From Rhipicephalus microplus (Eukaryota; Arthropoda; Arachnida; Ixodida; Ixodidae), in NCBI RefSeq assembly GCF_043290135.1, contig NC_134710.1, forward strand, positions 136,112,155 through 136,176,154: a stretch of 64,000 bases of DNA, read 5' to 3'. The notes under the pieces are model-generated. The model did not search any database. It worked only from the letters and a program-made list of their open reading frames with translations, and was not told the DNA's origin. The translations under genes were made by a program, and so were the position numbers. Shown here in pieces: positions 44,501 through 57,049 of this stretch; position 1 is the stretch's first letter, and each line of letters begins with the position of its first letter.

Positions 44501-46055
44501 GAGAGCAATGGAGAGGTCGTGAAGTTCGCTTTCCGTCCGAAACAGTGCGGAAAGATAGACATGAGCCCTCAATTTGAAGGAGAACAGTCGCTTGCGCTAC
44601 GCTATATGCCGCACAGCTGGCGAGACAACCAATAAGCCTCTTTACGTCGGAGACGCGCAGGCCTCTTGTATGCTAATATGCACACATCCCACGACTGTGC
44701 GCCTGTCCGACAGACGCACAGTCAAACATACAGCAGGCAGACATGTGCGCATAGTGACCACAGGGAGGCAAACTACAGAATTCATCATCTGATATGTGTG
44801 GTTGGCTGCCCAGTACGGTGGGAAGTAAAAAAAACACAAAAAATCGGAAATAGATAAAACAAGAATAAACAATACAGCTGTCTGTCTGTCGCGCAGTTTG
44901 CGAACGCACCACAGTCATACGCAGCGTCGACCTCTCAAATGACACATGGTGAGAAGGAGGTAAAGCGGGAGGGTATAGAGAGCAAAAAGTATTGCACAGA
45001 AAGAATGAGCAATAAGCACGAAAGAAAGAGAGAGACACAGAGAACATCAACGGAAGGAAGAGAAAGAAGTAGAGATAGAAAAAACAAGATAAAAAGAGGA
45101 AGCAAGCAAGCCGTGCACACTGACGGCGGCACCGTGCGCAACCGCCGCTGTGCAGTTCATCGCCTGGCTTCGTTCGATTTTGTGCAGAGAGTCATAAGGC
45201 GTCCTAAGAAAGCAGGCACTCCCGGAAAGGAAGCCGGGCATCCGAAGCTAGACGTGTCTGTTGATGAGGTGTACGAGATGCACGTGCTTCACTGTGTCAA
45301 GCTCTCCTTGCAAAACTTTTTTTTGCATCTGGACGCCGCTTGCCTTTATGTGCGACTAGGCTGATATTTGTATACGCCAGCGTCCAAGAATATTGTTTCT
45401 ACCAAAGTATAGGCGCTATATAGTCCAGCTGGTCTGGTGTGAATGAAAGCGCTGCTCTTTGTAGCGGCGGTTGCACTGTGCTCTCAGAAGTCACAATGTA
45501 GGCTATTGTTCATTCCGAGACTGTAACATCTGCGCATTTCAGCATGCTGCTCCAGGCAATAGATGGACTAGAAGCATGGCGCAGTCACGGCGAAAGAGGA
45601 ATAGACGACGAAGTTTATACTAGGATCGAGTGTATACGGAGGCGTGCGCTTGCAAATTTTGATGAACTACGTTGATGTGATATTCGGTTCCATGTAAAGC
45701 ACACATTAATAACTTTTAAACAATAACTCTACTTCTCCGTAATACAAACCAAGGAAATGCCTGGTTCCACATAAAGCGACCTGGGAGCCCATCGTTTTTC
45801 TTTTCCATATATAAATATATCCACGATGATACTTGTCGCAATGATGAAGTTCCCCGTGCGTGTGAATGCAGCCGTTCACTTAGATTTCTCAAGTCGGGGA
45901 CGATGCAGTTTGATTTTTCACGTTACGTGCTGTCAATTCGCCCAGCTGTATTGGAGCGGTGCTTTTGACCTCTTATATTTTAATGTTACAAGTGCTCAGA
46001 GTCGTATTAAGATGATAAACTGAGCTGTTTGATTGATGTTCATGGTAAAGTTCCA
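44501..46055. other. No recognised gene; purine-rich stretch near 44940-45110
   Basis: A long stretch of mostly A and G at 44940-45110 (for example AGAAAGAGAGAGACACAGAG) produces a 141-codon plus frame and a 125-codon minus frame of biased composition. No family recognised. Confidence 0.4.
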
Positions 46056-46057
46056 CC

Positions 46058-46285
46058 CAACCATGGCGGTTTAGTGGTCATAGTGCCCGACTTCTGACCC
46101 AAAGGTCACGGGATCGGATCCCGGTCATGGCGGTCGCATTTTCGATGAGGGCAAAAGTGCTTGCTGCGGTATTATTTAGGGGGACGTTAAAGAATCCCCG
46201 GTGGTCGAAATTTTTGGAGCACTACCACGGCGTCTCTCATAATCATTCCGTGGCTTTGGGATGTTAAACCCCGACAATTATTATT
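46058..46285 (+). mobile_element. Ruka-like SINE, diverged
   Basis: CAACCATGGCGGTTTAGTGG, CGGGATCGGATCCCGGTCAT, GGGGACGTTAAAGAATCCCC and GGCTTTGGGATGTTAAACCC, with an AATTATTATTA tail. Confidence 0.85.
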
Positions 46286-47559
46286 ACAAAATGATGAAGT
46301 CCGTGCCGCCACCACGAGTAAGATCAGACTCGATGAACAAGCGTCTTTGGTTTCACACGTATGAGCAGTGCACACACTTCTTGAACATCAGCCAACTTTG
46401 TTTCTTTGGGCACGCTATACTTGGTCGTATTTTGTCGATCTTACTGCCCCGATAACAGATGGTGTAAGGCCCACTACTGCCCAAAATTTCCGATGAGGCA
46501 CTTCCCACTGCCGATTAAGTTTACGGGGGAGGAAGCAGACACACGGCAAAATTAAGGCGTCCATATTGTGTCGAACGCTTGATTGTAGTGTTTGGTGAAT
46601 GAAAAGTTAACGATCATGTTCCTTTGGAAACACTACCCTGTAATACTACACGATTTTGTTTTGGACACGATGACAACCTACCTGTCATGACCTGGTCATC
46701 ACAGCTATGTGCATGATTTTATTTTACTATTAGGAGAGGGGGGGGGTGGATGGGAGGAAGGGAGCCATCCCGATGCCACACCGTGGCTCCGTGCTATGCT
46801 AACGATACACAACGCGTCCCCCCCTCACCTAACCCCCCTCCTCTCAACAACCTAGTGTTCTTCTTTTACCGTAATCATTTATCATGATCGGGTTGAGGGA
46901 TGCTCTGTAACTGGTCTAGTTCAACATGATGCTGCACAAGTTCCGAAGGCTAGCCTAATGTCACGAATTCTCTTTCTCTTCCAAAGTTATTGCATATTAC
47001 CTTTTGCTTTGTTCATAGTTACCTTCACTTTCACTGTTAAATTCTGCCGGCGGAAGTCATCATTACTTTGTCGCAAATTAGCTCCAACGTTGCTCGACCG
47101 CACAATGGGAAGGTTTCGATTTCACGGATCATAAGCTAGGGGGGCAAACCACAAGACTTACATAAAAATGCAGAGTCTAATATGTAACTTGGGTTCTTGC
47201 GTGCACAAAAGCGCTTGGATGCGCTTTTGTGAAACTCCCTATTGTCCTAATTAGTAGTGCGTAGTAGTGGCGATGAGTATAGGTGAAGTATTATTTTCTT
47301 TGCTCCATTCCATTTTAGTCGCTTCTAAAACACTCTTTCTCATCAATTTTCATCAGTAACTCTATAATTTCGTTACTTGGATTTCTGTGGATAATGAACG
47401 CCACTATTAAACTCTAACATCCTTGCTTACTTCTACTAAACATATTAACACAAGCTTGCTTAGCACAAGACTGCTAGCAGAAAGCCTTGGGAAGCAAAGT
47501 CACTGTAACACACACACACAAAACGTAAGCTTGTGATCATGGATCCTCAAGTAATCGCC
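46286..47559. other. Unassigned, with a G/C-rich imperfect inverted repeat at 46732-46855
   Basis: GGAGAGGGGGGGGTGGATGG near 46733 faces CCCCTCACCTAACCCCCCTC near 46824. The arms are imperfect, with about 45 bases between. Elsewhere nothing is recognised. Confidence 0.4.
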
Positions 47560-48520
47560 TATAGCGCCAATGTTTTTTGGGCAGGCCATACCCAAACTTT
47601 GGTCCGACGATAACAGGTGCTCAGAAGAAGTTTTGAAGCTCAGCGCAAACATTCGAAGCGCCGGCCTGCTCTGCCCCCTTCCGGAAATTTCGTCTTCGAT
47701 TCTTTTTCCCGGCGCACTTCAGTGGCAATTCCATCGAAGTCAGGCGTTAAGCTGCGCGCCCTCTTTGTCCGCTGAGCACGCAACGGCCTGGTTTACATGA
47801 CGCCATTTACGGAGACGTTAAAAGGCAGCCCGCCGCTCTCGCTCGAGCCGTGTACGCAGAAAGCGAACCGCGTATCCTGAAACTTCTTTTATGCGGCGGC
47901 CGCGTATTGACACGACGCGCAAAGCCAAATCAATCATGGCGCCTCGCAACAGGGCCTGCGCGCGAGTCGCGGGCCACCGGCGCACGGGCGTCGGCAGAGC
48001 GGTAATGATCAATCATTAACGCCCTCTCTTTTGTGGTGGCGGGGCATTTCACTGCCCGCTCTGGGAAACCGCGCGCGACCAGCAGAAGCCGCGGTCCGAA
48101 GCCAACACTTCCTGGACGCATCCTGGTATCGTGGATGGGTCTCTGGGGCCGCGCTCAATTACGGCAGCGAACGCCATGTGAAGGATTCTCAGCTCCTCCG
48201 GCGGACGGAATGACCCCCCTCCCCTGACAGCTGCTTTCCCACAATGGCGCCACGTGTGGGGTAGCTGGCTGTGGCACGCCACTTGTTTTGGCCGTCACGA
48301 GATGCGGAGCACTGGAAGGGGGCACTCTCTTCTGCATGTGCGAGCGCTGCCGAGCTCTTTGTAATGTCTGCCGTGCACGCCGAAAAGTACCGAGAAACGC
48401 TTTGTTAATGCGCGGCGGGAGAACGATTTCAGAGTAAACAGTGGCCTTCGCCAAGCTTGACAGCTCACTCCTACGTGACCCCCTTCGCTATGCAATACTC
48501 CGTGCACGAAGGCATGCCCT
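47560..48520. other. CpG-rich block with homeodomain-like sites
   Basis: CpG-rich, about 0.95 kb. Contains CCAAATCAATCATGGC at 47925-47940 and TAATGATCAATCATTAAC at 48003-48020, close to PBX/HOX-type cores. Frames of up to 99 codons without motif. A regulatory role is inference. Confidence 0.4.
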
Positions 48521-49504
48521 TGCGGTCACCAGGCGTTTTGACTATATATGTATAACGGCCGGATAAGATCAATACAAAACAAGGAAAACGCAGCTGGTTG
48601 CTTCTAACGAAGCGTGCATGCCTGCACGATAAGCTTCACAACGTGTGGGCTCGAACCAGACGGCACTCCACAATCGGTTAAGGATTACGCTATAGTTGGT
48701 ACTCCAATAAAGCTAGTTGGTTCGCTGATTATATCAGTTGGCACTCCAAATCAACCAGCGTATAGATAACGTTGGTGGATTATGGAGCACCAACCTAATC
48801 GAACCTCTATACTTTGTTAAGGCGTACTTCTAGTTCAACGAGCCTGTTTTCTGCGCCTAACGCTGTTGTATCAAGGGGTAGTATAGCATCTGTCCATATT
48901 TTGTCGACCTCCGTCGATAATGTTTTACGCTTAGCGCTGGTGGATTACAATAAGCTTAGCTCCTATGTCATAAAGTTCAGCTTTATATGACTGATTTTAA
49001 AGAGGCCCTGCAATATACTTTGCCAAGAAACCGCATAATAGACTTAACTAAACTACAAGACTTTATTGCCTCACGAACCAACTGCCGCGCAAATGTTTAG
49101 GATTCGTCACGTGCGAGAGGAGATTTGTCGCGCGCTGTCATTGCTTTCTCTCGTCCAGACGAGAACGCTAGAAGCTAAGCAGGGAGGGATGACACGGGAA
49201 AAAGAAGTTACCTCCCACGCGCATCATTACCTTGAGCACTTTTTATTACTATTTTTTTCTTCGAACGTCTCCTCAGTGAAGCGCGAGAGGCTGCGATCTT
49301 CAAGCCGGACCTGGTCAGCCTTAACTCGTTGCTCGAGCCCGGTGGGCGGTCCAGGTCAGAGGGTTCTTGGAATAAGCAACCCTCCCATGTTCACTCACAA
49401 GCCTTTATACAATAAATGTTTTCTCTCTCTCTCTCCCTCTTTGAACTTGCATCTCACTTTCCGTGTGATCGCGAGCACGCGCGCAACTCTTTTATTGCGA
49501 TATA
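48521..49504. other. Unassigned; possible inverted-repeat element material
   Basis: Motifs GTTGGTACTCCAATAAAGC, GTTGGCACTCCAA and ATGGAGCACCAAC recur in both orientations at 48695-48800. TTTTAAAGAGGCCCTGCAAT at 48995 looks like the edge of another TTAA-type element, but no partner end was found. Confidence 0.35.
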
Positions 49505-49506
49505 TG

Positions 49507-49538
<32 letters not shown>

Positions 49539-49673
49539 TGTATGTATGTATGTATGTATGTATGTATGTATGTATGTATGTATGTATGTATGTATGTATG
49601 TATGTATGTATGTATGTATGTATGTATGTATGTATGTATGTATGTATGTATGTATGTATGTATGTATGTATAT
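49505..49673. repeat. (TATG)n microsatellite, about 169 bp
   Basis: Uninterrupted TATG repeats. The 213- and 205-codon frames across it (MYVC and HTYI repeats) are artefacts. Confidence 0.98.
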
Positions 49674-49775
49674 TAAATGTGCGCCGTTCGGCCAGTGTTG
49701 TGTATGAAGTGAAGTTGTGTCTTGTGGAATGTGTTGTCTATGCATCTCAGGACATGGCCTCCGAGATTGCGCGCC

Positions 49776-49793
49776 GGGGGGGGGGGGGGGGGG
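49776..49793. repeat. G18 homopolymer
   Basis: Eighteen consecutive G. Similar runs are at 8152-8168 (G17) and 30053-30066 (C14). Length may be affected by assembly or slippage. Confidence 0.95.
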
Positions 49794-51366
49794 TTTCTCG
49801 GGCCGTCTTTCTCCAGCAAAAAAAAAAAGGAAAAGAAAAAAAGTAATGCACCTGGCGTGTCCGGCTACCGCGAGATGGCGCTCTAAACGAGGATTCTGGT
49901 AGCAGCACAGACCGCGACCGAAAGCAAAACGCATGGCATAGCAACGTGCACATTGGTATTTTTTTCGCGTACAAGGATCAGCGCCCCGATCTTCTGAGTG
50001 CACCGAAAGCAAATATTTTTTTGTTAGTGCACTTATTTTGGCCTAATTTACGAAGGAAATCATGGCAACTGCTCAATTTTCATGATATAGATTATTGTAA
50101 GGACGCATCAATTTATTTCTGGTAGTTTTCACTGCATTCCATTTAACCACGGTGCGAAATACCTCGGTTTAAGAAATATAGTAGTGTTCTAGCCTTCTCC
50201 CTTTCTCGAGACGTTTATGGGTGGAGAAAGGGCTAACGTTTGATCAGCGAATTACCCACACTGCCCTCCTATCGTGGCACATGCAGATACGTACATGTAT
50301 TTATGAGGTGTTCGATCCAAGCATGGTTATGCTCTAGAGAAACGCCCAAGATAACCGAGTGTCCTGGTCATGTCATTGAAGTGGGTAATCTTGACGGAAT
50401 ATTGTAAGCTTTCATTAGACTTTACTCCACATGTCTTTCTCAGTCAAAATTCCTGAATTATGATTGTGTCCTTTTTCGTCTGCTTTATTTTGCTTAGGCT
50501 TCGGTGGCATAATGTCAATATCAATAACATCTCCGTTTACTGTACTCTCGACAGCAATGGTAGGGTCGCATGTGCAACAGAATGGCATTCTTCTGAAGGA
50601 AAACTAAGGATTTGTCCTAGAAGGTCATTGAAAAAAGAAAAAGCGCAAATTGTGCCTGCTTTGTTATGCCCTTTCAGCGCGTGTTTCATTCTTTCAGAAA
50701 AACTTAGATTTAGATGTTCGTTTTTAGAACGCCCAACGTATCTGCTGCACAGCGTAAAACTGGCAATGAAAATGGGTAACCATATAAAACGCGCCTGTAA
50801 CCAGCCCGGAGCCGTCGCCGTGACGTTCAGTCTTCAGATGTATGGCGGGCAACCGCCTCCACCCTTCTGCATATCTCTTGCTTCTGCGGTGCGACAGGAG
50901 GTAGTTGGACAGGAGAACTGCAGAAGCAGTGCGGGTCAGAGTGAAGAATTGTGCGCAGCTTTCGTGCCAGACCCGGCAGTGCTGGCATCATCGCGAGGGT
51001 AGAGCATGCCGAGTGCTAATGCGGAGTGCCAAGTTTGGTCGGCTCAGCGTTTCGCTCGAGCATGTGTTCGACCTATAGTTCTTTGTAACCTTGCCTGGAT
51101 GCTTCATTGGCCATCTGCGCAAAGAAGAATATTTCAGCGTCACCGCTGTGAATATACCATGTACGCTACATGAAAATCTGCATGCAAAACGATCATTACT
51201 GGTGTTGCGTCTATGAATACACCCCGAAGCTTCGGAAGGTTCAGTTTTTATATTGCTGGTCTTCCCAAGCGCTAATGTGACCGGGAGTATCGGAACTTCT
51301 TTTGCCGAAACATGCACTCCGCCTTTCGTACAGCTTGACCTGACTGTTTTCAAACCAGTGGGAGGT
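49794..51366. other. No recognised gene
   Basis: The 180-codon plus frame at 50460-51002 starts with a hydrophobic stretch (MIVSFFVCFILLRLRW), but the rest has no motif or consistent codon pattern I can judge. It is not called as a gene. Confidence 0.4.
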
Positions 51367-51376
51367 TATATAAAAG
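51367..51376 (+). promoter_or_regulatory. Possible TATA box
   Basis: TATATAAAAG in the context GTTATATAAAAGCGCG is a good match to an animal TATA box. A CCAGCACTTG lies about 15-25 bases downstream. No recognisable coding sequence follows, so it may be chance or part of an unrecognised element. Confidence 0.25.
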
Positions 51377-52577
51377 CGCGAATCCAGCACTTGTAGAAAC
51401 GAGAGGGAATGATCTCTAGCTCAATTTGAGAATTCATGGTAAATTACCGGCAGCGCGCTATAATCTATATATACGGCTTACGTGTTCTCAGGAGCCTCGA
51501 CCACGGGTCGGCAACGTTTTCTGACAATGTCTAAATGAATTTGCACGTACCGTGGGAATTGATGTTACGCAAAGCCTGCGGCAAGGAGGTAAATGTAGCG
51601 CAATTTTTTATCGAGTGAAACATTATGAAATAACACTAAAGATATGTAAAAAATCACAGCATATCCCCGCAGTGATGATGATGACTAAGGCGAAGCGTTC
51701 ATCTTTCTGTCCGTCGGTCCATCCGTCCATTCATCCATGCGTCCGTCCGTGAGTCCCTCTATGCTTCCGTCCAACCATCCGTCCATCCGTGCGTCCGTGT
51801 GTTCATCCGTTCGTCGGCCTGTCTTCTCTGTTTGTGTATCTGTTTGTCTGTGTGCCTGTTTGTCTGATACTGCCGGATACGCCTGACGCAGAACAAGGTT
51901 AGACTAAGAGGAGCTTTGCCTCTGAAGTGTTATACGGGCGCATACATGTTGAAGACTCGCACGTACTTATAGTCAGTTGTTTACCTACGTTGCGCAACGA
52001 TGCCAAACAGCGAACATAGGTATTGCCAACAAGACAAGTGGTCAGCTGGTATCCAGCGTTTATATTTGTCCGTTATATGACGGAGGACACGCCCACGTTT
52101 CACGAGCCCATATGCGTGTGTAGAAGAGTTCTTGGAAGTTGCTGAAGAAGGTCATCATCCACGTGTTCATAGAGCACCATCAGCTAGACAGGCCTTGTTA
52201 TCGAATCCGTTCGTGATCGCGGCAACGAGGGTTGATGAGTGGTGAAGAATTACGTATAGTAAAACTGTTGGAAATTGGGGGTGTCACCAACGAAGAAATA
52301 ATATATGACGCCCCCTGTTCTGCGCATCTAAACGATGTCCTGTGATGTATAGTGTAAGGACCGGACGTCGTAAGAAATTAACGGAACATGGTGTCGTTCT
52401 GGCGGACAATGTACGTGGCAGCAACGCATCAGAATGTCTACAGACCACGTGGCAGCTGTTTGTGTGGTGAGCCACAGTGATGCCAACTCCGACCGATGGG
52501 TTATTGCATACGGTGAAGATTATTTGTACTTATTTTTTTAATTCGAAGCATTTATAAGCGAACCTAAGACACTTTGA
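51377..52577. other. Unassigned, with CCGT-rich low-complexity tract at 51705-51800
   Basis: A degenerate (CCGTCCAT)n-like tract is followed by GTTTGTCTG-like repeats to about 51865 and by GAGGAGCTTTGCCTC at about 51910, a possible remnant of the element family seen at 32834. No gene recognised. Confidence 0.4.
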
Positions 52578-53012
<435 letters not shown>

Positions 53013-54042
53013 CGAATACGTCTCCATGGTCTCGTGGTCGCCTCCTTGACTTGATGTAGACCAAAAATGGAGTAGGGTGGTCACAGGGTTTGCCGACTAT
53101 AATTGTCTGGTCATGACATGAATGACGTGAAAATCCCGCCGCGTAAGTCGTCGACCACTTTCCCGTGGACACGTGTGGCACATACCTATATAGCATTGGT
53201 CAAGGTATGCAGGAATGCTCCAGATATGATTGACAGTTTATATCTATATACCCAGGCACGGCGAAAACTGACATTGCTAATTTGGATGTGAGGGCATTAA
53301 GAAAAACTGACATCAACGGCACTAACCCAAACAGCCCGGCAATCAAGTAGTTTACCACAGAGCCACGCCAGGTCTTGAAACTGCTTTGGCCAAAGACACT
53401 GTGCTGAAGTAATGTCAGTGCAACGTCACTTGTGGTTACAGTGCTGACTATCTAATTTTATAACGAAGCAATAAACATTGCATATTTGCCCCTATTGCTG
53501 TAGCCTCGAGGGACGAGCAGAGCCAGAGTAGCCGTGAGCGGGGAACAGTAAAATGGTTTATTAATACATGAATGCTGAGTAGAAAAAAACACTGAGCATC
53601 CAGTTTGCAGTGCTTATATATAGCAATGATGCACCGAGCTTATCAGCGTGACACCACACAGGCTTCGCATGACACCACACAATCATACATGCTTCATGTC
53701 GGGTTAACGGTGATTGTGGTTCCAGGATCGACTACGCTTCTATAGGAGTCTTATAAAAGTATTACATTTGTATGGCTATGACTCCAGCAAGCAAGCAATG
53801 CTCCACCTCGCAGGAACACGCTAACTAAAGTTACGCATGATATTCCCATAATAACAGCATGGAGTCAATGGAGTTTCGATGACATTGGCATCTGTGCTCT
53901 AACGCGAGCTCGGATATTACTTCACTCTATAAGTTGCCCTTCAAACGCCAGTATACGTTCTTGGAAATCCCACGATGTGCACACGACAATTCGCGAGAAT
54001 TCGTTGATCTACCTCTTACTAACGCTTCGCTCAAAGCCAAGA
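53013..54042. other. Unassigned; possible LTR-like edge near 53510-53720
   Basis: GGAACAGTAAAATGGTTTAT followed by a TATATATAGC motif about 80 bases on could be part of an LTR on the minus strand, but no paired repeat or primer-binding site is seen. GACACCACACA recurs at 53651, 53664-53674 and 53680-53690. Confidence 0.3.
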
Positions 54043-54084
54043 AATGCAGCCTAGACAATCACTAGTGATTGTCTAGGCTGCATT
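54043..54084. repeat. Perfect 42-bp palindrome without spacer
   Basis: AATGCAGCCTAGACAATCAC + T is followed directly by its exact reverse complement, so the centre is ACTAGT. A second perfect palindrome starts two bases further on. Confidence 0.95.
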
Positions 54085-54085
54085 A

Positions 54086-54121
54086 TGCGAACAAATCTGC
54101 CAGCTGGCAGATTTGTTCGCA
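54086..54121. repeat. Perfect 36-bp palindrome without spacer
   Basis: TGCGAACAAATCTGCCAG and its exact reverse complement, centre CAGCTG. It adjoins the 42-bp palindrome, giving a two-hairpin (cruciform-prone) arrangement over 79 bases. Confidence 0.95.
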
Positions 54122-54702
54122 CAATACTGATACTCACGAGGCGTGGGATCAGCCAAATTTTTATTTGTGCGTATATTTTTACATAAATTTATTTATCGAG
54201 ACAGCTGATTATGAATTGCAAGAACGGATAGCCAATGCTACAAACACGACTGACGTTACACCACAGCTTGCTATACTCAATGACTCGGAGTCATCATGCA
54301 TGATAACGATTCTCACATCACGATCTGCGAAAATTTTGAATCTGTATGTTGCCTGCTACTTCGTTGAGAAGGAAAAACATTCATTGGGCGCCATATTCAT
54401 GGCGCTGATGCTCAGCGGGCGAGAGTCCACTGCTCGGTCAGGACACCTTGGGTCCTGATGACTGCCTCTGCTCGTTCGGTGACGCAGACTTGCGTTGCCG
54501 GAGCGAAGCTGGGCAGCGTGGTCTTCCACTGCTGAGGGATATTCGCAACCCTAGGATTATTAAGTTAATGCGGTTTAGGGCAGCCCCGAAGGATAAAGTG
54601 AAGAGTTGCGTCCTCTCTTCGGTAGATTTTACAGCTGCCGGAGTAAACTGATGGGTTAATTCACAATAAAATAAAAGGTGTTGGAAAGAAATTGGTTTGT
54701 CG
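54122..54702. other. No recognised gene
   Basis: Overlapping frames of 67-129 codons without motif. AATAAAATAAAA at 54665-54676, just before the RTE copy, could be a poly(A)-type tail of an unrecognised element. Confidence 0.4.
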
Positions 54703-55108
54703 TCGTCATCATCATCATCCTGACTACACCCACTGCAGGACAAATGCATCTCCCATGTTCCACCGGTCAACTCGGTCCTGTGCTTGCTGCTGCGACTTTA
54801 TACCCGCTAATTTCCTAATCTCATCTACTCACCTAACTTCTCCCCTTCCCACGCTTGCCTTTTCTTGAAATTAAGTCTGCGATCCTTAACGGCCAGCGGT
54901 TATCTTGCCCTCGTGCTACGGGCCCTGCCCACGGCTATTTCTTTTTATAGATTTCGACTAAGATGTCCTTAACACCCGTTTGTTCCCTGATACACTCTGC
55001 TCTCTTCTTGTCCCTTAGGGTTACGCGTATCATTTTCCTCTCCATTGCCCACTGCGTTGTGCTCAGGTTAAGTTGAGCCCTCTTTGTGATTCTCCAAGTT
55101 TCCTGATT
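54703..55108 (-). mobile_element. RTE-type LINE copy C, 3' segment
   Basis: Begins with the (CAT)n tail (54706-54720) and TGACTACACCCACTGCAGGA and follows the intact element to ATTCTCCAAGTTT, where a SINE interrupts it. Minus-strand peptides include STTQWAMERKMIRVTLRDKK, then RAECIREQTGVKDILVEI. Several frameshifts. Confidence 0.85.
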
Positions 55109-55333
55109 TGATTGATATGATTTAACTTCCCAAGACCACCATATGGTTTTGAGAGGCGTCATAGTGGAAGGTTCCGAAAATTTCGACCACCTGGTTCTTT
55201 TAAACGTGCACCCAAATCTGAGCACATGGACCTACAACATTTCTGCCTCCATCGGAAATGCAGCCGCTGCCACTAGGATTCGATCCCGTGACCTGCAGGT
55301 CAGCAGCAGAGTACTTTAGCCACTTCACCACCG
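55109..55333 (-). mobile_element. Ruka-like SINE inserted in RTE copy C, with target duplication
   Basis: Minus strand: CCGCCACGGTGGTGAAGTGG, CACGGGATCGAATCCTAGTG, AGATTTGGGTGCACGTTTAA and TCTTGGGAAGTTAAATCATA. The host RTE sequence ATTCTCCAAGTTT (before) and ATTCTCTAGGTTT (after) is repeated with two mismatches, which is the target-site duplication. Confidence 0.85.
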
Positions 55334-55711
55334 TGGCGGGGCAATTCTCTAGGTTTGTGCTCCATAGGTAAGTATTGGTAAGATGTAGCTGTTGCAATCT
55401 ACCATTCATGATTTGAGAATGCTTGCTGAATGTGCTCCACCCCATTCGTATACTTGTAGTTACTTTAATCTCGTGGTTCGGTTCCGCGGTAACTACTTGT
55501 CCTAAGTAAACGTACTATATTACAGATTCAAGTGCACTGCTACCTATCTCGAAGCGCTGTTTTCTTCCGAGGTTGTTGTGCCTTACTTTCGTTTTCTGCA
55601 GATCAATTTTGAGACATACGGTTTTGCTCTCATTGTCTTGTTTAGTAATTATGAATTACAATTCGTCCCCTGAGTTACTCAGCAATGCAATGTCATCGGC
55701 AAAGCGCAGCG
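55334..55711 (-). mobile_element. RTE-type LINE copy C, 5' segment
   Basis: Resumes at the duplicated ATTCTCTAGGTTT and follows the intact element to CAATGTCATCGGCAAAGCGC (equivalent to the FADD region), where it is 5' truncated. A gap of about 35 bases relative to the intact element lies near 55390-55400. The reading frame is broken throughout. Confidence 0.85.
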
Positions 55712-56025
55712 TTTGCACCTGCCTCCAAATTATTTCCTCTCTTTCCTTTAAACTTTTGCGCGCCAAGGGATAGATTAATCTGTTTACACGATAATGTTGC
55801 GTTATCTCCTGGAATGCTACCACTGAGACTGTTAATCACCTGTGGCGCTTACCCGCCTAACATTAACGGTGGTAAGCGGGTATGTGCTTCACGTGACTGG
55901 GAGAAGGCGTTTCATGACGTAGACGACGAGAATTTCGCTTTATTCATCTCCCGACCAGTGAATCGTGTTCGCCGTATACACTGATTCCGTGATATGCCAA
56001 CATTGGTATGTTACAAGTTATGGAG
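55712..56025. other. Unassigned repeat-like sequence
   Basis: GGTGGTAAGCGGGTATGTGC at 55870 faces CGCTTACCCGCC at 55847-55858, a small inverted motif. Nothing coding is recognised. Confidence 0.35.
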
Positions 56026-56140
<115 letters not shown>

Positions 56141-57049
56141 CTTTGGTTCGCTAAGAAATGCTTCGCCTTCAAATATTCTGAGAAATATGATCTCTAGACG
56201 GTGTTGCTTACTAAAATTGCAGTAGAAATTTAGCTCAGGTTTTTTTTTCGAAACGGGACAAGATGAAGGGGACACACTGGTGCTAACTTTCAACAACTGA
56301 TTTGCCTGAACTTGAATGACACATACTCCTACATTAAAAAAACCCTCCCGCATGCATACAGTTTCATTGGGGAAAAAGTTTTTTTTTGTCATAGATAGTG
56401 ACGTGGTACTAACACAATCGCTACCCAGCCTATGAATAGCTGCTGATTCTAGGATTAATCGAGTGGTTTCGTCAAGGTACATACGGGCCATGGAACACGT
56501 ATCAAGAAGTGGAACGCACCCACGCGTGCAACAATGTGTGGGTAACCAGCCATCCCGACCTTCCCTTACATTGTTGCAATGTTGCCCGAGTAGAGCATTA
56601 AGACTTGTCTCGCTTCGAAAAAACCTGCGCTAATCCACTTCTGTTATGTAAATCAACAAGGCCAGAAGTCAGCTCTTCCTAAAATCGAAGGCGAGTCCTC
56701 TCCTCCTATGGGTGTTGGTTTGACTGCTACGCCGCACTTTATGGGCAATAATTGCAAATAACCCCTTTTCTTCTGTAGGGCAAGCGTTGTGTGTATATTT
56801 GCATTATACGCTATAGCAAGAAGTTAATAGCGCCATTTTCATAACTTGTGTGCACTACACATTAATTTTACCCTGTTGTGACGCTGTGGTCAACATTATC
56901 CATGATATCAAAGGAAACACTTTGTGATGATATGAGAAACAGTATCGAGAGATGTATCTGCATACAATATCCTTGCCGTAATTTCAATAAAATCTAGACA
57001 AAATATGGGCGTAAATGGCCTCGCTGTTGCCCTAACACTCTGCTGAAAC
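56141..57049. other. No recognised gene
   Basis: The 154-codon minus frame at 56027-56491 ends in the GATA array. Its upstream part has no motif I recognise. Confidence 0.4.

Noticed and set aside
44939..45364. 141-codon plus frame rich in K, E and R
   Set aside because: Comes from a purine-rich low-complexity stretch; the overlapping minus frame is equally open.
49066..50012. 213- and 205-codon frames over the TATG array
   Set aside because: Long only because TATG/CATA repeats lack stops in these phases; flanking parts show no motif.
50460..51002. 180-codon plus frame with hydrophobic start
   Set aside because: No family motif after the first 16 residues and no supporting context; too little to call a gene.
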